Under the pieces are notes generated by a model. The model did no database searches, had not been told where the DNA came from, and saw nothing but the letters and a program-made list of their open reading frames with translations. A DNA stretch of 64,000 bases, taken from Mucilaginibacter flavus (GTDB taxonomy: Bacteria > Bacteroidota > Bacteroidia > Sphingobacteriales > Sphingobacteriaceae). Position 1 is the stretch's first letter. Every line of letters starts with the position of its first letter. The translations under genes were made by a program, and so were the position numbers. Below, in pieces: positions 26,082 through 34,888 of the stretch. Where the stretch lies: positions 8,047 through 72,046 of the forward strand of contig NZ_JAUFPS010000029.1 in the NCBI RefSeq assembly GCF_030409315.1, read 5' to 3'.

Positions 26082-27740
26082 CTACTTCTTCACCCACCCA
26101 TCTTTCAACGTAACTGTTCTGTTAAAGATCAGTTTTTCGGTGGTTGAGTATTTATCTAAGGTAAAGTATCCTTTGCGCATGAACTGTATGGCGGTGCCGG
26201 GTGTGGCGTTGGCCAGGTCTGGTTCGATGTAGGCGGTTGGGATAATATGCAGGCTGTTTGGGTTGATGTAGTCTTTAAAGTCGCCCTCTTCGCTTTGTGG
26301 GTTCTCTACCTGGAACAGGCGGTCGTACAGCCTTACTTCGGCAGTTTTGGCATGTGGTACGCTCACCCAGTGAATGGTGCCCTTTACGTTGATGCCGCTG
26401 GTGTCATTGCCCGATTTTGATTCGGGCAGGTAAGTACAATGAATTTCGGTTACGTTGCCATCGGCATCTTTCACAAAGCTATCGCATTTGATGATATAAG
26501 CGCTCTTCAGCCTCACCATCAACCCTACACCCAGGCGGAAGAATTTCTTGGGCGGTACTTCCATAAAGTCCTCCCGCTCAATCCATAGTTCACGGCTAAA
26601 CGGAAACTCGCGGCTGCCGTCGCCATCTTCGGCTTCGGGGTTATTTTCGCCGGTAAATATTTCGGTTTCACCTTCGGGGTAATTGGTAATGATACATTTA
26701 ATAGGGTCAAGCACAGCCATACGGCGCCAAGCGGTTTTGTTTAAATCCTCGCGGATACAAAACTCCAGCAGACCAACATCTATCATATTCTCGCGCTTAG
26801 CTACGCCAATGCGTTCGCAAAACTCGCGGATACTGGCAGGGGTGTACCCCCGGCGGCGTAGGCCGCTAATGGTAGGCATGCGTGGGTCATCCCAGCCATC
26901 CACATGGCCTTCAACCACCAGTTGCAGCAGCTTGCGCTTGCTCATAACGGTATAGTTGAGGTTAAGGCGGGCAAACTCGTATTGTTTTGACGGGAAGATG
27001 CTAAGGCGCTCGATAAACCAATCATACAATGCACGGTGGGGTATAAACTCCAGCGTACAAACCGAGTGGGTGATGTTTTCGATAGCGTCTGATTGCCCGT
27101 GGGCAAAATCATACATAGGGTATATGCACCAGGCATCGCCGGTACGGTGGTGATGGGCGTGCTTAATGCGGTACATCAATGGGTCGCGCAGGTGCATGTT
27201 GGGTGCGGCAAGGTCAACCTTGGCACGCAGCACTTTAGCGCCATCGGGGTATTTACCGGCTTTCATATCGGCAAATAATTGCAGGTTTTCTTCTACCGAG
27301 CGGCTGCGGTACTGGTTGGGTACGCCGGGTTCGGTAGGGGTGCCTTTTTGGTGGGCAATTTCTTCGGCCGTGCTATCGTCAACATAAGCCAGATCGGCTT
27401 TGATCAGCGCTACCGCGAAATCATAAAGCTGATCGAAATAGTCTGACGCGTAAAGCTCTTCGGCCCAGTTGAAGCCCAGCCATTTTACGTCTTCTTTAAT
27501 GCTATCTACGTATTCAACATCCTCTTTAACAGGGTTGGTATCATCAAAACGGAGGTTGGTTTTGCCATTATATTTTTGGGCCAAACCAAAGTTTAAACAA
27601 ATGGATTTAGCATGACCAATGTGCAGGTAACCATTAGGCTCGGGCGGAAAACGGGTTAATACCCGGCCATTGTGCTTGCCGGCAGCTATATCTTCTTCAA
27701 CAATTTCTTCAATAAAGTTCAGTGATCTTTCTTCGCTCAT
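26082..27740 (-). CDS. glnS: Glutaminyl-tRNA synthetase
   Basis: 552-aa class I synthetase. [17 protein letters not shown] carries the HIGH motif at 40-43, with the Pro-rich lead typical of Gln[15 protein letters not shown] supplies the KMSKS-equivalent near 267. [14 protein letters not shown] and [17 protein letters not shown] are strongly conserved in GlnRS. The C-terminal anticodon-binding beta barrels begin after about 340. Length equals E. coli GlnRS. A true GlnRS means the organism charges tRNA-Gln directly. The gene is single; a long palindromic repeat lies between its start and the TM2 gene. Confidence 0.96.
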   Translation of the reverse strand: MSEERSLNFIEEIVEEDIAAGKHNGRVLTRFPPEPNGYLHIGHAKSICLNFGLAQKYNGKTNLRFDDTNPVKEDVEYVDSIKEDVKWLGFNWAEELYASDYFDQLYDFAVALIKADLAYVDDSTAEEIAHQKGTPTEPGVPNQYRSRSVEENLQLFADMKAGKYPDGAKVLRAKVDLAAPNMHLRDPLMYRIKHAHHHRTGDAWCIYPMYDFAHGQSDAIENITHSVCTLEFIPHRALYDWFIERLSIFPSKQYEFARLNLNYTVMSKRKLLQLVVEGHVDGWDDPRMPTISGLRRRGYTPASIREFCERIGVAKRENMIDVGLLEFCIREDLNKTAWRRMAVLDPIKCIITNYPEGETEIFTGENNPEAEDGDGSREFPFSRELWIEREDFMEVPPKKFFRLGVGLMVRLKSAYIIKCDSFVKDADGNVTEIHCTYLPESKSGNDTSGINVKGTIHWVSVPHAKTAEVRLYDRLFQVENPQSEEGDFKDYINPNSLHIIPTAYIEPDLANATPGTAIQFMRKGYFTLDKYSTTEKLIFNRTVTLKDGWVKK

Positions 27741-27760
27741 AGGGCAAAAATAATAAAAAA

Positions 27761-27875
27761 AAGCCCCCTAACCCCCTGAAGGGGGAACTTTTGATTTGCG
27801 TGCGATGTGTTCATGCATCAATGTTCAACAAGCCCCTCAAAAGTCTCCCCTTCAGGGGGAACTTTTGAGGGGCTT
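27761..27875. repeat. Dispersed CT/AG palindromic element, copy A
   Basis: About 115 bases. The outer arms are AAGCCCCCTAACCCCC and its partner GAGGGGCTT. Each contains a smaller palindrome (CCCCCTGAAGGGGG on the left; CCCCTTCAGGGGG on the right), with AACTTTTGA repeated in both halves. Same architecture as 51871-52008, 53947-54047 and 56390-56496. Confidence 0.8.
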
Positions 27876-27878
27876 CTA

Positions 27879-27907
27879 TTGTTTTTATGGGAAAAATATT
27901 AAATTTG
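27879..27907 (+). promoter_or_regulatory. Promoter of the TM2 gene
   Basis: TTG at 27879-27881, 18-nt spacer, TAAATTTG at 27900-27907 (exact TAnnTTTG). It begins four bases after the palindromic element, 59 nt from the last promoter base to the TM2 gene. Confidence 0.6.
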
Positions 27908-27939
27908 AAAAAACGCATAAATCTTAACCGCACGCCTAT

Positions 27940-28308
27940 ATGAACATGTACCCAGATCCATATATGAATTTTCAGGATATGACAGCCGAGGAGATGGCCT
28001 TTTTACAGCAAGCCACCGCCGCGCTGGATGAAGGCCAGAAAAAGTATTTCTATATGGTTTACAGCAGCAAACGCAAAAACTCGCAGGAGATATTGATTTT
28101 TACACTGCTTGGTTTTGTAGGCTTTGCCGGTATTCACCGTTTTGTTTTGGGACAGATAGGCATGGGCTTGGTTTACTTTTTCACCATTGGCTTTTGCTGG
28201 ATAGGTACAATTATCGATCTGGTAAACAATAAATCGTTAACCCTGGAGTATAATAAAAACATGGCTTATGAAAGCCATAGGATGGCTGCTATGAGTAAGC
28301 AATCATAA
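27940..28308 (+). CDS. TM2 domain-containing membrane protein
   Basis: 122-aa protein. An acidic soluble N-terminus (about 1-45) is followed by the TM2 domain: a first helix around ILIFTLLGFVGFAGIHRFVLG, the conserved GIHRFVLGQIGMGLVYF turn, then a second helix FFTIGFCWIGTIIDLV with the final D in IIDLVNNKS. TM2 proteins are small, two-span membrane proteins of unknown function in bacteria. It has its own promoter and is followed 21 nt later by the Nif3-like gene. Confidence 0.85.
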   Translation: MNMYPDPYMNFQDMTAEEMAFLQQATAALDEGQKKYFYMVYSSKRKNSQEILIFTLLGFVGFAGIHRFVLGQIGMGLVYFFTIGFCWIGTIIDLVNNKSLTLEYNKNMAYESHRMAAMSKQS

Positions 28309-28329
28309 GCCATATACATATATTTGTTC

Positions 28330-29427
28330 ATGAAATTATCCGCCCTAACCGCCTACCTCGAAAGCCTTGCGCCGCTGGTTTACCAGGAAGATTATGATAA
28401 CGCCGGCCTGATTGTAGGTAATCCCGATCAGGAGATTAGCCAAGCCCTGTTATCATTAGATTGTACCGAGGCCGTGGTAGACGAGGCTATTGCTACCGGT
28501 TGCCAGGTGATCATATCGCACCACCCTATCGTTTTCCGCGGACTGAAAAAGTTTAACGGCAAAACTTATGTGGAGCGTGTGGTGGAGAAAGCCATCCGTA
28601 AGGGGATAGCATTGTATGCCATTCATACCAATTTAGATAATGTGATGCAGGGTGTAAATACCCGCATTTGCGACACGCTTGGCCTCAAAAACTGCCGGAT
28701 ATTAGTCCCCAAGCATAACCTCCTTAAAAAGCTCATCACCTTTGTGCCCCATAGCCATGCCGATGAAGTGCGTAATGCTTTATTTGCCGCAGGTGCAGGT
28801 AACATAGGTAATTACAGCGAAGTAAGTTTTAATGCCGAGGGAGTAGGTACGTTTAAAGGCAATGAGTTTACCGATCCGCATGTGGGTACGCCAGGCAAAC
28901 TGCACCGCGAAAATGAGATCTGCATTCAAACCATTTATCCGGCTAATTTAGAGAGTAAGATTATCATGGCGCTGATCTTAGCTCACCCTTACGAGGAGGT
29001 GGCTTATGACTTGGTGCCGCTAACCAACCAGCACCAACAAGTAGGTGCTGGGATGATTGGCGAGTTGGAGGTGCCAACCAACCAGGAGTCATTCCTGTTT
29101 CATGTAAAGGATAAGATGCGCACTCATGTAATAAGGCATACCGCATTTACCCATAAACCGGTTAAAAAAGTGGCTGTTTGTGGCGGTGCAGGAGGCTTTT
29201 TACTGAAGCATGCCATAGCCGCCGGGGCCGATGTTTTTATCACTGCCGATTACAAGTATCACGAGTTTTTTGATGCCGAAGGAAAAATACTTATTGCCGA
29301 TATTGGACACTTTGAGAGTGAACAATTTACGGTGCAATTATTGTATGAAATAATACGAAAAAAATTTCCTATCTTTGCCGTCCGTTTAACAGAAGTAAAT
29401 ACAAACCCCGTCAAATATTTTATTTAA
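28330..29427 (+). CDS. Nif3-like dinuclear metal-centre protein
   Basis: 365-aa protein of the Nif3/YbgI family (sometimes annotated GTP cyclohydrolase I type 2), toroidal hexamers with a di-metal site. The N-terminal part holds EDYDNAGLIVGNP and ISHHPIVFRGLKKF with His ligands; HTNLDNVMQGVN follows. A CutA/PII-like insertion spans the middle, which is why it is longer than E. coli YbgI. The C-terminal ITADYKYHEFFDAEG and DIGHFESEQ supply the remaining ligands. ATG 28330 is used instead of the TTG two codons upstream. Its stop overlaps the next start (TAATG). The metal site suggests a hydrolase, but the reaction is not established. Confidence 0.92.
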   Translation: MKLSALTAYLESLAPLVYQEDYDNAGLIVGNPDQEISQALLSLDCTEAVVDEAIATGCQVIISHHPIVFRGLKKFNGKTYVERVVEKAIRKGIALYAIHTNLDNVMQGVNTRICDTLGLKNCRILVPKHNLLKKLITFVPHSHADEVRNALFAAGAGNIGNYSEVSFNAEGVGTFKGNEFTDPHVGTPGKLHRENEICIQTIYPANLESKIIMALILAHPYEEVAYDLVPLTNQHQQVGAGMIGELEVPTNQESFLFHVKDKMRTHVIRHTAFTHKPVKKVAVCGGAGGFLLKHAIAAGADVFITADYKYHEFFDAEGKILIADIGHFESEQFTVQLLYEIIRKKFPIFAVRLTEVNTNPVKYFI

Positions 29428-30170
29428 TGGAACAAACCGTAGAACAAAAGCTTAAAGCTTTATACGAACTACAAACCATCCACACCAAAATTGACAGAAT
29501 CCGCCAGGTACGCGGCGAGCTGCCAATGGAAGTTGCTGATTTGGAAGATGATGTTGCTGGTCTTGAAACCCGCATTCAGAAAATCAAATATGAGCTTGAC
29601 GATGTAGAGGATGAGATTGTAACCCGCAAAAACCTGATCAAAGATGCTCAGGCTAATATCAAAAAATACGAAAATCAGCTTAACGAGGTTAAGAATAACC
29701 GCGAGTACGATGCTATATCAAAAGAAATTGAGATACAAGGCTTAGATATTCAGGTAAGCGAAAAAAAAATAAGGGAGTACGGTTTTGAGATTACTAACAA
29801 AACCCAGGTTTACGAAAAAGCCCTTGCCGATTTAGAATCTCGTAAAAGCGACCTTAACGCTAAAAAAGAAGAATTAGGCACCATTACCGCCGAAACTGAA
29901 AAAGAAGAAGCTGAATTAAATGCCCAGGCAGAAAAAGCTATCCCTAACATTGAAGAGCGTTTATTAACCGCTTACACCCGTTTACGTCAAAATGCTAAAA
30001 ACGGCTTAGCGGTAGTAACCATCCAGCGCGATTCATGCTCTGGTTGCTTTAACCAGATCCCGCCTCAGCGCCAGTCGGATATCCGTCAGCGTAAAAAAAT
30101 CATCGTTTGCGAGCATTGCGGTCGTATCCTGGTTGACGAGCAAATGGCTTTAGAAGCAGAAACCGTATAA
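29427..30170 (+). CDS. Coiled-coil C4 zinc-ribbon protein (Nif3 partner)
   Basis: 247-aa protein with a long antiparallel coiled coil (about 1-180, Glu/Lys/Leu heptads such as LEDDVAGLETRIQKIKYEL). A C-terminal C4 zinc ribbon follows: CSGCFNQIPPQRQ and VCEHCGRIL, four Cys at two CxxC knuckles. This is the zf-RING_7/YbgI-partner family found next to nif3 genes in many bacteria. The start overlaps the Nif3 stop, so the two are translated together. Proposed role is nucleic-acid or protein contact; no direct evidence here. Confidence 0.9.
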   Translation: MEQTVEQKLKALYELQTIHTKIDRIRQVRGELPMEVADLEDDVAGLETRIQKIKYELDDVEDEIVTRKNLIKDAQANIKKYENQLNEVKNNREYDAISKEIEIQGLDIQVSEKKIREYGFEITNKTQVYEKALADLESRKSDLNAKKEELGTITAETEKEEAELNAQAEKAIPNIEERLLTAYTRLRQNAKNGLAVVTIQRDSCSGCFNQIPPQRQSDIRQRKKIIVCEHCGRILVDEQMALEAETV

Positions 30171-30192
30171 GCAATTACTTATCAAATAATAT

Positions 30193-30220
30193 AAAAGGCA
30201 TCTTACGGATGCCTTTTTTT
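30193..30220 (+). terminator. Rho-independent terminator
   Basis: GGCATC/GATGCC stem flanked by AAAA and seven T, directly after the Nif3-zinc ribbon pair. Confidence 0.85.
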
Positions 30221-30234
30221 ATGAGCTAAAATTT

Positions 30235-30609
30235 ATGCAAAGATCAAGGTTAACCTTTTTTATACTCACCATAGCCACTATTATCATCGGCCTGCTTTCC
30301 CGCCATTTTAAAGGCATCCCGTTGTTTATTGGCGATATATTGTGGGCTACCATGGTTTACTTTATTGCGCGCTTCGTGCTTATCAGTAAACCGTTGAAAC
30401 CAGTGGTTGTAGCCAGTTTATTATTTTGCTTCGCGATAGAGTTTAGCCAGCTTTATAAAGCGCCCTGGATAAACGATTTGAGGCACACCCTATTTGGTAG
30501 ATTAGTTTTGGGCGAAGGTTTTTTGTGGAGCGATTTGTTGTGTTATGTGGTAGGAGTGGGGATTGGTGTTGTGGTTGAGGGATTTATTAATAAGCGAAAC
30601 TCATTTTAA
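30235..30609 (+). CDS. DUF2809 membrane protein
   Basis: 124-aa integral membrane protein with four hydrophobic spans (first LTFFILTIATIIIGLLSR, last DLLCYVVGVGIGVVVEGFI). It carries the family-typical FAIEFSQLYKAPWINDLRHT segment between spans three and four. DUF2809 has no known function; it is small and fully membrane-embedded. It is convergent with the region downstream, and its end overlaps the end of the small minus-strand frame at 30606. Confidence 0.88.
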   Translation: MQRSRLTFFILTIATIIIGLLSRHFKGIPLFIGDILWATMVYFIARFVLISKPLKPVVVASLLFCFAIEFSQLYKAPWINDLRHTLFGRLVLGEGFLWSDLLCYVVGVGIGVVVEGFINKRNSF

Positions 30610-30782
30610 AGCGATTGGTTTCTTTCCCACTCACCTCTTAAGTAGGTTTGCATAATTGTTGGGTCCTCTTTTGCCTTGAATATACCATTGTACTTTTTGG
30701 CATTGAACCCTGTGCCTGCATTTTTTGTGAAGAGTTGTTTTTCAACGGCTTTGATCTCTTTGTGTGTCGCTCCCTGTTTCAA
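30606..30782 (-). pseudogene. Small gene with probable 5' frameshift, function unknown
   Basis: A 58-codon frame whose product looks real (GATHKEIKAVEKQLFTKNAG, then KAKEDPTIMQTYLRGEWERN) but has only a TTG to start on. Directly upstream, AAGGA followed by ATG is well spaced, but that ATG opens a different frame and stops after four codons. A one-base change between the ATG and TTG would join them. So this is either a short TTG-started gene or a gene damaged at its 5' end. The last four bases overlap the DUF2809 gene end. Confidence 0.45.
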
Positions 30783-30831
30783 ATTACAATCATGGGTTTC
30801 CTTTAATATCAAAATTAAATATAGCTGATTT

Positions 30832-31902
30832 TTAAAACAAACTCGTTTGCTTCCCTTTCTTCGGCACAAATAAACTATAGTCATATTCGGGCATCTCCCT
30901 ATCGCCAAGGAAGCGTTTACAGGCCATTTTAAACATCTGGTGGATAGATTCTGCCACTTTGCCTTCACCGCTCATACGGCGGCCGTAATTGCTATCGTTG
31001 AGGTTGCCGTCGTGGCATGATTTAATGAGGTTCAGCACTTTTTCTGCACGATCGGGGAAGGCTTTGTAAATCCAGTCGGTAAAGATATCGGCAATGCTGC
31101 CATTCAGGCGTACCATAGTAAAGCCGGCAGCTAATGCGCCCCGGTCGGCGGCTGCTTTGATAATATTGGGGACTTCGTTACTATTCAAGCCCGGTATAAT
31201 AGGCGCGGCCATCACTCTTACAGGGATACCCTTTTCTGACAGTTTTTGTACCACAGATAATCTACCAGTGGCGGTTACCGTACGTGGCTCTAACTTTTGG
31301 CGTAGCTGTTCATTTAAGGAAGTGATAGATACATTAACATGCACCAGGTTCATGGCGGCCAGTTCACTGAGGATATCCAGATCGCGCAGGATTACATTGT
31401 TTTTGGTGATGATGCTTACCGGGTTTTTATACTGCAAAAATACTTCGAGCAGGCGCCGGGTAATCTGTAAGCGCCGCTCTACCGGCTGATAACAGTCGGT
31501 ATTACCCGATAGCATAATGCAAACCGGTTTGTAGGTCTTTTTATTAAAATACTGCTCTAATAGCTCGGGAGCGTTGGGTTTTATGATGATCTTTCGCTCA
31601 AAATCAAGTCCGGCGCTAAAGCCATAATATTCATGACTGTTACGGGCATAGCAATAAATACAACCATGCTCGCAACCCTGGTAGGGATTGATAGAGTACA
31701 TATGGCTCAGATCCGGACTGTGCGATTCGCTTACTATCTTTTTTGGGGTTTCTTCAAATAGCTGGGTAGCACTGTTTTCAAGCAAAGGTTCGTCGATGCC
31801 CTCCATATGTTCGGCTACATATTTGTTTTTCAGAAACTTGTTGTGGGTATTAAGCTGTGCTCCGCGCCCCTTAAAAAAGTCGGGATTGTCCTCATTTGCC
31901 AT
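30832..31902 (-). CDS. PA0069-family radical SAM protein
   Basis: 356-aa radical S-adenosylmethionine protein. The 4Fe-4S-binding triad is NPYQGCEHGCIYCYARNSH with Cys77, Cys81 and Cys84, followed by a conserved HEYYG. Later segments KPVCIMLSGNTDCYQPVE and VSIITKNNVILRDLD are characteristic of the PA0069/spore-photoproduct-lyase-like branch. Substrate unknown; SPL-like relatives act on DNA photoproducts, but the SPL-specific residues cannot be checked by eye. The gene is single. It is read toward DUF2809 and away from the two-component genes. Confidence 0.88.
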   Translation of the reverse strand: MANEDNPDFFKGRGAQLNTHNKFLKNKYVAEHMEGIDEPLLENSATQLFEETPKKIVSESHSPDLSHMYSINPYQGCEHGCIYCYARNSHEYYGFSAGLDFERKIIIKPNAPELLEQYFNKKTYKPVCIMLSGNTDCYQPVERRLQITRRLLEVFLQYKNPVSIITKNNVILRDLDILSELAAMNLVHVNVSITSLNEQLRQKLEPRTVTATGRLSVVQKLSEKGIPVRVMAAPIIPGLNSNEVPNIIKAAADRGALAAGFTMVRLNGSIADIFTDWIYKAFPDRAEKVLNLIKSCHDGNLNDSNYGRRMSGEGKVAESIHQMFKMACKRFLGDREMPEYDYSLFVPKKGKQTSLF

Positions 31903-31931
31903 AAAGCAAATTTGCTAATATATTTAGCAAA

Positions 31932-32576
31932 TTACAACTCTATCAGCTTGTTTTTTATGCTGTATAAAACAAGGCCCACGCGGCTTTTTATCTGCAGTTT
32001 TTCAAACAATTGATCGCGATAGCTATCAACGGTGCGTACGCTGATGCACATGGTATCGGCTATTTCCTTGTAGGTAAGTTCGGTGCTGGTGAGGCGCAAA
32101 AACTCAATTTCGCGTGGGTTTAGTTTTACCTGCGCGGCTTTATCGCTGTTGAAGTTATGAAGCAGGTGCCGGGTAACAAAATCGGGGTAATATAAATCAC
32201 CCTCAACTACCTTAATCAGTGCTTTTTCAAATTCATGCGGTTCGGCATCTTTTAACAGGTAGCCCTTTACACCGGCTTTAACCATGGATAATACCTTCTC
32301 GGCATCCTCAAACATCGATAAAATAATAACCCTGATGGATGGATGAAACTTGCGGAGCCACTGCGCTGTGGATATGCCATCCATTACCGGCATATTGATA
32401 TCGAGTAATATAATATCAGGGATATGGCCGGCTGTGATATTATCTATCAGCTCTTTGCCATGCGCGGCTTCAAATAGAATATTGTAGTTGCCAAAGCTTT
32501 CTATCAGCGCGGCCATACCGCTTCTGAAAAGTCGATGATCATCAACCAGGGCTATTTGAATGGGTTCCGTTAGCAT
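31932..32576 (-). CDS. NarL/LuxR-type response regulator
   Basis: 214-aa regulator. The receiver domain has the acidic pair in VDDHRLF, phospho-acceptor Asp59 in DIILLDINMPVMDG, Ser/Thr in IILSMFED and Lys in GYLLKDAE. The C-terminal LuxR-type helix-turn-helix (about 145-205) contains LNPREIEFLRL and YKEIADTMCISVRTVDSYR. The start overlaps the histidine-kinase end by 35 bases, so the two are a coupled pair. It probably binds DNA as a phosphorylated dimer; targets unknown. Confidence 0.93.
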   Translation of the reverse strand: MLTEPIQIALVDDHRLFRSGMAALIESFGNYNILFEAAHGKELIDNITAGHIPDIILLDINMPVMDGISTAQWLRKFHPSIRVIILSMFEDAEKVLSMVKAGVKGYLLKDAEPHEFEKALIKVVEGDLYYPDFVTRHLLHNFNSDKAAQVKLNPREIEFLRLTSTELTYKEIADTMCISVRTVDSYRDQLFEKLQIKSRVGLVLYSIKNKLIEL

Positions 32577-33372
32577 AAATTTCTTGTACCAGGGGGTTAA
32601 GCGATAGCTTTATAGTGCAGCCTTGTTTTGGCGAGCTGCTTATAACGGCCTCTGCACCAATCAATGTCGCCCTATTTGTCATGTTCCGTAAGCCCGATCC
32701 ACTCTTGTCTGTAAGCAATTCGGGCTGGAAACCAACACCATCATCTTGGATGGTTAAATTAAACATTTGTGTATTATAATACAAACCAATTTTTATGTTG
32801 GCGGCATCGGCATATTTTAATACGTTATTTAAGGCCTCCTGGAATATCCTGAACAGTACCAGCTCGCGTTGTTCGCCCAGGCTGTAAGGCTCACCATCAA
32901 CCAAAAGGTCCATATTGATGAGGCCGCTTTTGTTTATCCTGATGGCCTCCATTTCTAAAGTTTTAACCAGACCCAGGGCGCTGATGTGTTCAAAACTCAG
33001 GCTTTTGGATAGGTTACGTAAATCGGTAATGGTTTGTGCTACCAGTTCGCGGCTATCGTTTAGCTTCGTTTTTTCGGGCTCCAGTATCTTGTTGCCCAGC
33101 AAGCCGAGGTTTAGTTTTACAAATGATAATACCTGGGTAATATTATCATGCATTTCCCTGCTTACATAATTCAGCGTTTCTTCCTGTATTTCTATCCGTG
33201 TTTTCAGGAGTTCCTGTTCAAAAGCCGCCTGCAATTCTACTTTTTCTAAGCGATTCTTATTTTGTTTTTTTTGGAATAACAACAAAAAACCTACCATGAA
33301 AAAACCAAGCAACAGCAACAAGGCTGTGCCGGCCACTATGATTAGGATAACTTGTTCGTCTTTGTTAAACAT
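32542..33372 (-). CDS. HisKA_3-type sensor histidine kinase
   Basis: 276-aa NarX/DegS-like kinase. One N-terminal membrane span (about 8-31, VILIIVAGTALLLLLGFFMV), a coiled coil, then HisKA_3 with phospho-acceptor His in YVSREMHDNITQVLSFV. The HATPase_c domain has FRIFQEALNNVLKYADA (N box), IQDDGVGFQPE (G1) and SGSGLRNMTNRA (G2). There is no extracellular sensor domain, so the signal probably comes from a partner, perhaps the membrane protein encoded just upstream. ATG 33372 is used; the longer frame begins with GTG. It overlaps the response regulator. Confidence 0.92.
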   Translation of the reverse strand: MFNKDEQVILIIVAGTALLLLLGFFMVGFLLLFQKKQNKNRLEKVELQAAFEQELLKTRIEIQEETLNYVSREMHDNITQVLSFVKLNLGLLGNKILEPEKTKLNDSRELVAQTITDLRNLSKSLSFEHISALGLVKTLEMEAIRINKSGLINMDLLVDGEPYSLGEQRELVLFRIFQEALNNVLKYADAANIKIGLYYNTQMFNLTIQDDGVGFQPELLTDKSGSGLRNMTNRATLIGAEAVISSSPKQGCTIKLSLNPLVQEIYANGTHSNSPG

Positions 33373-33409
33373 GGAGGGCACGTAAATAAAAGTAAATTAA
33401 GCAATAGAT

Positions 33410-33436
33410 TTACAATTACCGAAACGGTAATTGTAA
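33410..33436. repeat. Perfect 12-bp-arm inverted repeat before the two-component genes
   Basis: TTACAATTACCG, AAA, then the exact complement, 27 bases in total. It sits between the stop of the membrane-protein gene (33440) and the kinase start. No T run follows on the minus strand, so an operator or attenuator fits better than a terminator. Confidence 0.7.
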
Positions 33437-33439
33437 CAA

Positions 33440-34123
33440 TTAAAAATGTTTATTGTCTTTGCCAGCCAATATCTTGTCATCTTTTTTCTTGAAAAAACTT
33501 AAAAGAGCAAGTCCAATCAATACATTAAATATGATGTTTACCGTGCCGGGGATGATGCGGGCGATTATAAGAAATGCATGATTATGCTTATAAGCCATAT
33601 AACTGAAACAAGCATAAAAAAACGTGGTCCCCAACAGGTATAGCGATAAGCCGGTGGTAAATAAAAAATCAGGATTGTACATCAGTTTTTGATCTTCCGC
33701 TGCCTCATCAAGCAACAAGTAATAATATGCAAATGCCAGAACCAGCAAAAAGATGCCCTGTACAACCGTGGCGATAGTGGCTAACTTAAAGAAACCTTGT
33801 ATAAACGCGATATCGATAAAGGTGAAGATCAAAACTAAGCCCTCAACTATAAATATTTTCCGTTTGTGGGGCTTCAGCTCTGGAAAGGATGCAAGCAGGT
33901 GGGTAAATAGCACCAACTCAACTACTCCCTCCATATTGTTGCACCACGAGTTGGTATGATGCCATATCAACAATTTAGAAGCTGTGGCCAGCTCGTAAAA
34001 AAAAGCAAATAATTGATACCAGGTAAGCCATTTGTAAAGATTAGGCAGTTTTTTGTAAGTAATTAACCCACATACAAAGGTCAGGAGATAAGAAATTATC
34101 GCTACCGTATTTATATTTAACAT
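33440..34123 (-). CDS. Multi-span membrane protein, possible sensor partner
   Basis: 227-aa integral membrane protein with about seven hydrophobic spans (for example NTVAIISYLLTFVCGLITY, IATVVQGIFLLVLAFAYYYL, IFNVLIGLALLSFF). It ends in a basic cytosolic tail, KKKDDKILAGKD. No family I can name. Bacteroidota often put a membrane protein of this size directly before a HisKA_3 kinase lacking its own sensor, as here, so it may perceive the signal. That is inference from order. A 27-base inverted repeat separates it from the kinase gene. Confidence 0.75.
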   Translation of the reverse strand: MLNINTVAIISYLLTFVCGLITYKKLPNLYKWLTWYQLFAFFYELATASKLLIWHHTNSWCNNMEGVVELVLFTHLLASFPELKPHKRKIFIVEGLVLIFTFIDIAFIQGFFKLATIATVVQGIFLLVLAFAYYYLLLDEAAEDQKLMYNPDFLFTTGLSLYLLGTTFFYACFSYMAYKHNHAFLIIARIIPGTVNIIFNVLIGLALLSFFKKKDDKILAGKDNKHF

Positions 34124-34208
34124 CCAATATTCTTAATGATGATTATAATGCAAAAGTAATTATCCTAAGCATTTATAAAACACCATTAAGAACAGGAATA
34201 TTTACTAA

Positions 34209-34586
34209 TTACTCGCAAGGCGGGCAGGTAGGACAATCGGGTGGGCAATTAGTCATTTTATTTACCGGATTTAATCCCCCCTCGTTTTCCTGCGGTTCGT
34301 AGCCGTTTAAAACATCGTTGTCGCTGCCGTTGTCATCTACTGTTCCGGCCAATATAATAGCTGTTTGGTTGGGGTAGGTGGTTTCGGTTTCATCATAAGC
34401 GCCAAGGTAAACCCGTACCCCGGTTGCTGTCTCTGGCAGGCTATTGATGTAGTCTTTTAAATCTTCAATAGGTATCCATGACGACAGCGTGTCATTTATG
34501 CTGTACGTTGAATCAATAAGACTTTTACGTGTAGACTCGTAACGCGCGGTCATTTGTTTTGCAATTGCTAAATCAATAATTTCCAT
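34209..34586 (-). CDS. Unknown 125-aa protein with Cys/Pro-rich tail
   Basis: Soluble, acidic protein without a signal peptide. The central ATGVRVYLGAYDETETTYPN and TAIILAGTVDDNGSDNDV look like a beta-sheet core. The last residues CPPDCPTCPPCE contain four Cys in a short Pro-rich stretch, suited to metal binding or disulfides in the cytosol. No family recognised. Single gene. Confidence 0.6.
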   Translation of the reverse strand: MEIIDLAIAKQMTARYESTRKSLIDSTYSINDTLSSWIPIEDLKDYINSLPETATGVRVYLGAYDETETTYPNQTAIILAGTVDDNGSDNDVLNGYEPQENEGGLNPVNKMTNCPPDCPTCPPCE

Positions 34587-34888
34587 ACTTAATCAGGGTT
34601 TGTTTGTCGCCAATTTAACATTCTTATAAAGAATAATGCAACCCGTGTTTTAACTGATTTTCCACACCGCTAAATCACCCATAACGAGTGTTTTAATTGT
34701 GTTTTTAACACAAAGTACCCCTGCAATGTTAAATAGGTATTATCAATTATTACAACAAAAACGCTTTACAAGGATGATATAAGGGGGGCGGACAAAAAAA
34801 TCAATGATGACAGCAAATGAACAGCTTTGTAAAGCTACCGGCTTGATAAGTTAGTTTAGAGGAGATAACTCATCGTATAGTAGAAGCT
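34587..34888. other. Gene-free stretch
   Basis: About 300 AT-rich bases, with a short palindromic motif around TTAATTGTGTTTTTAACAC and a run of six G near 34784. I see no gene, RNA or promoter that I can defend. Confidence 0.5.
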
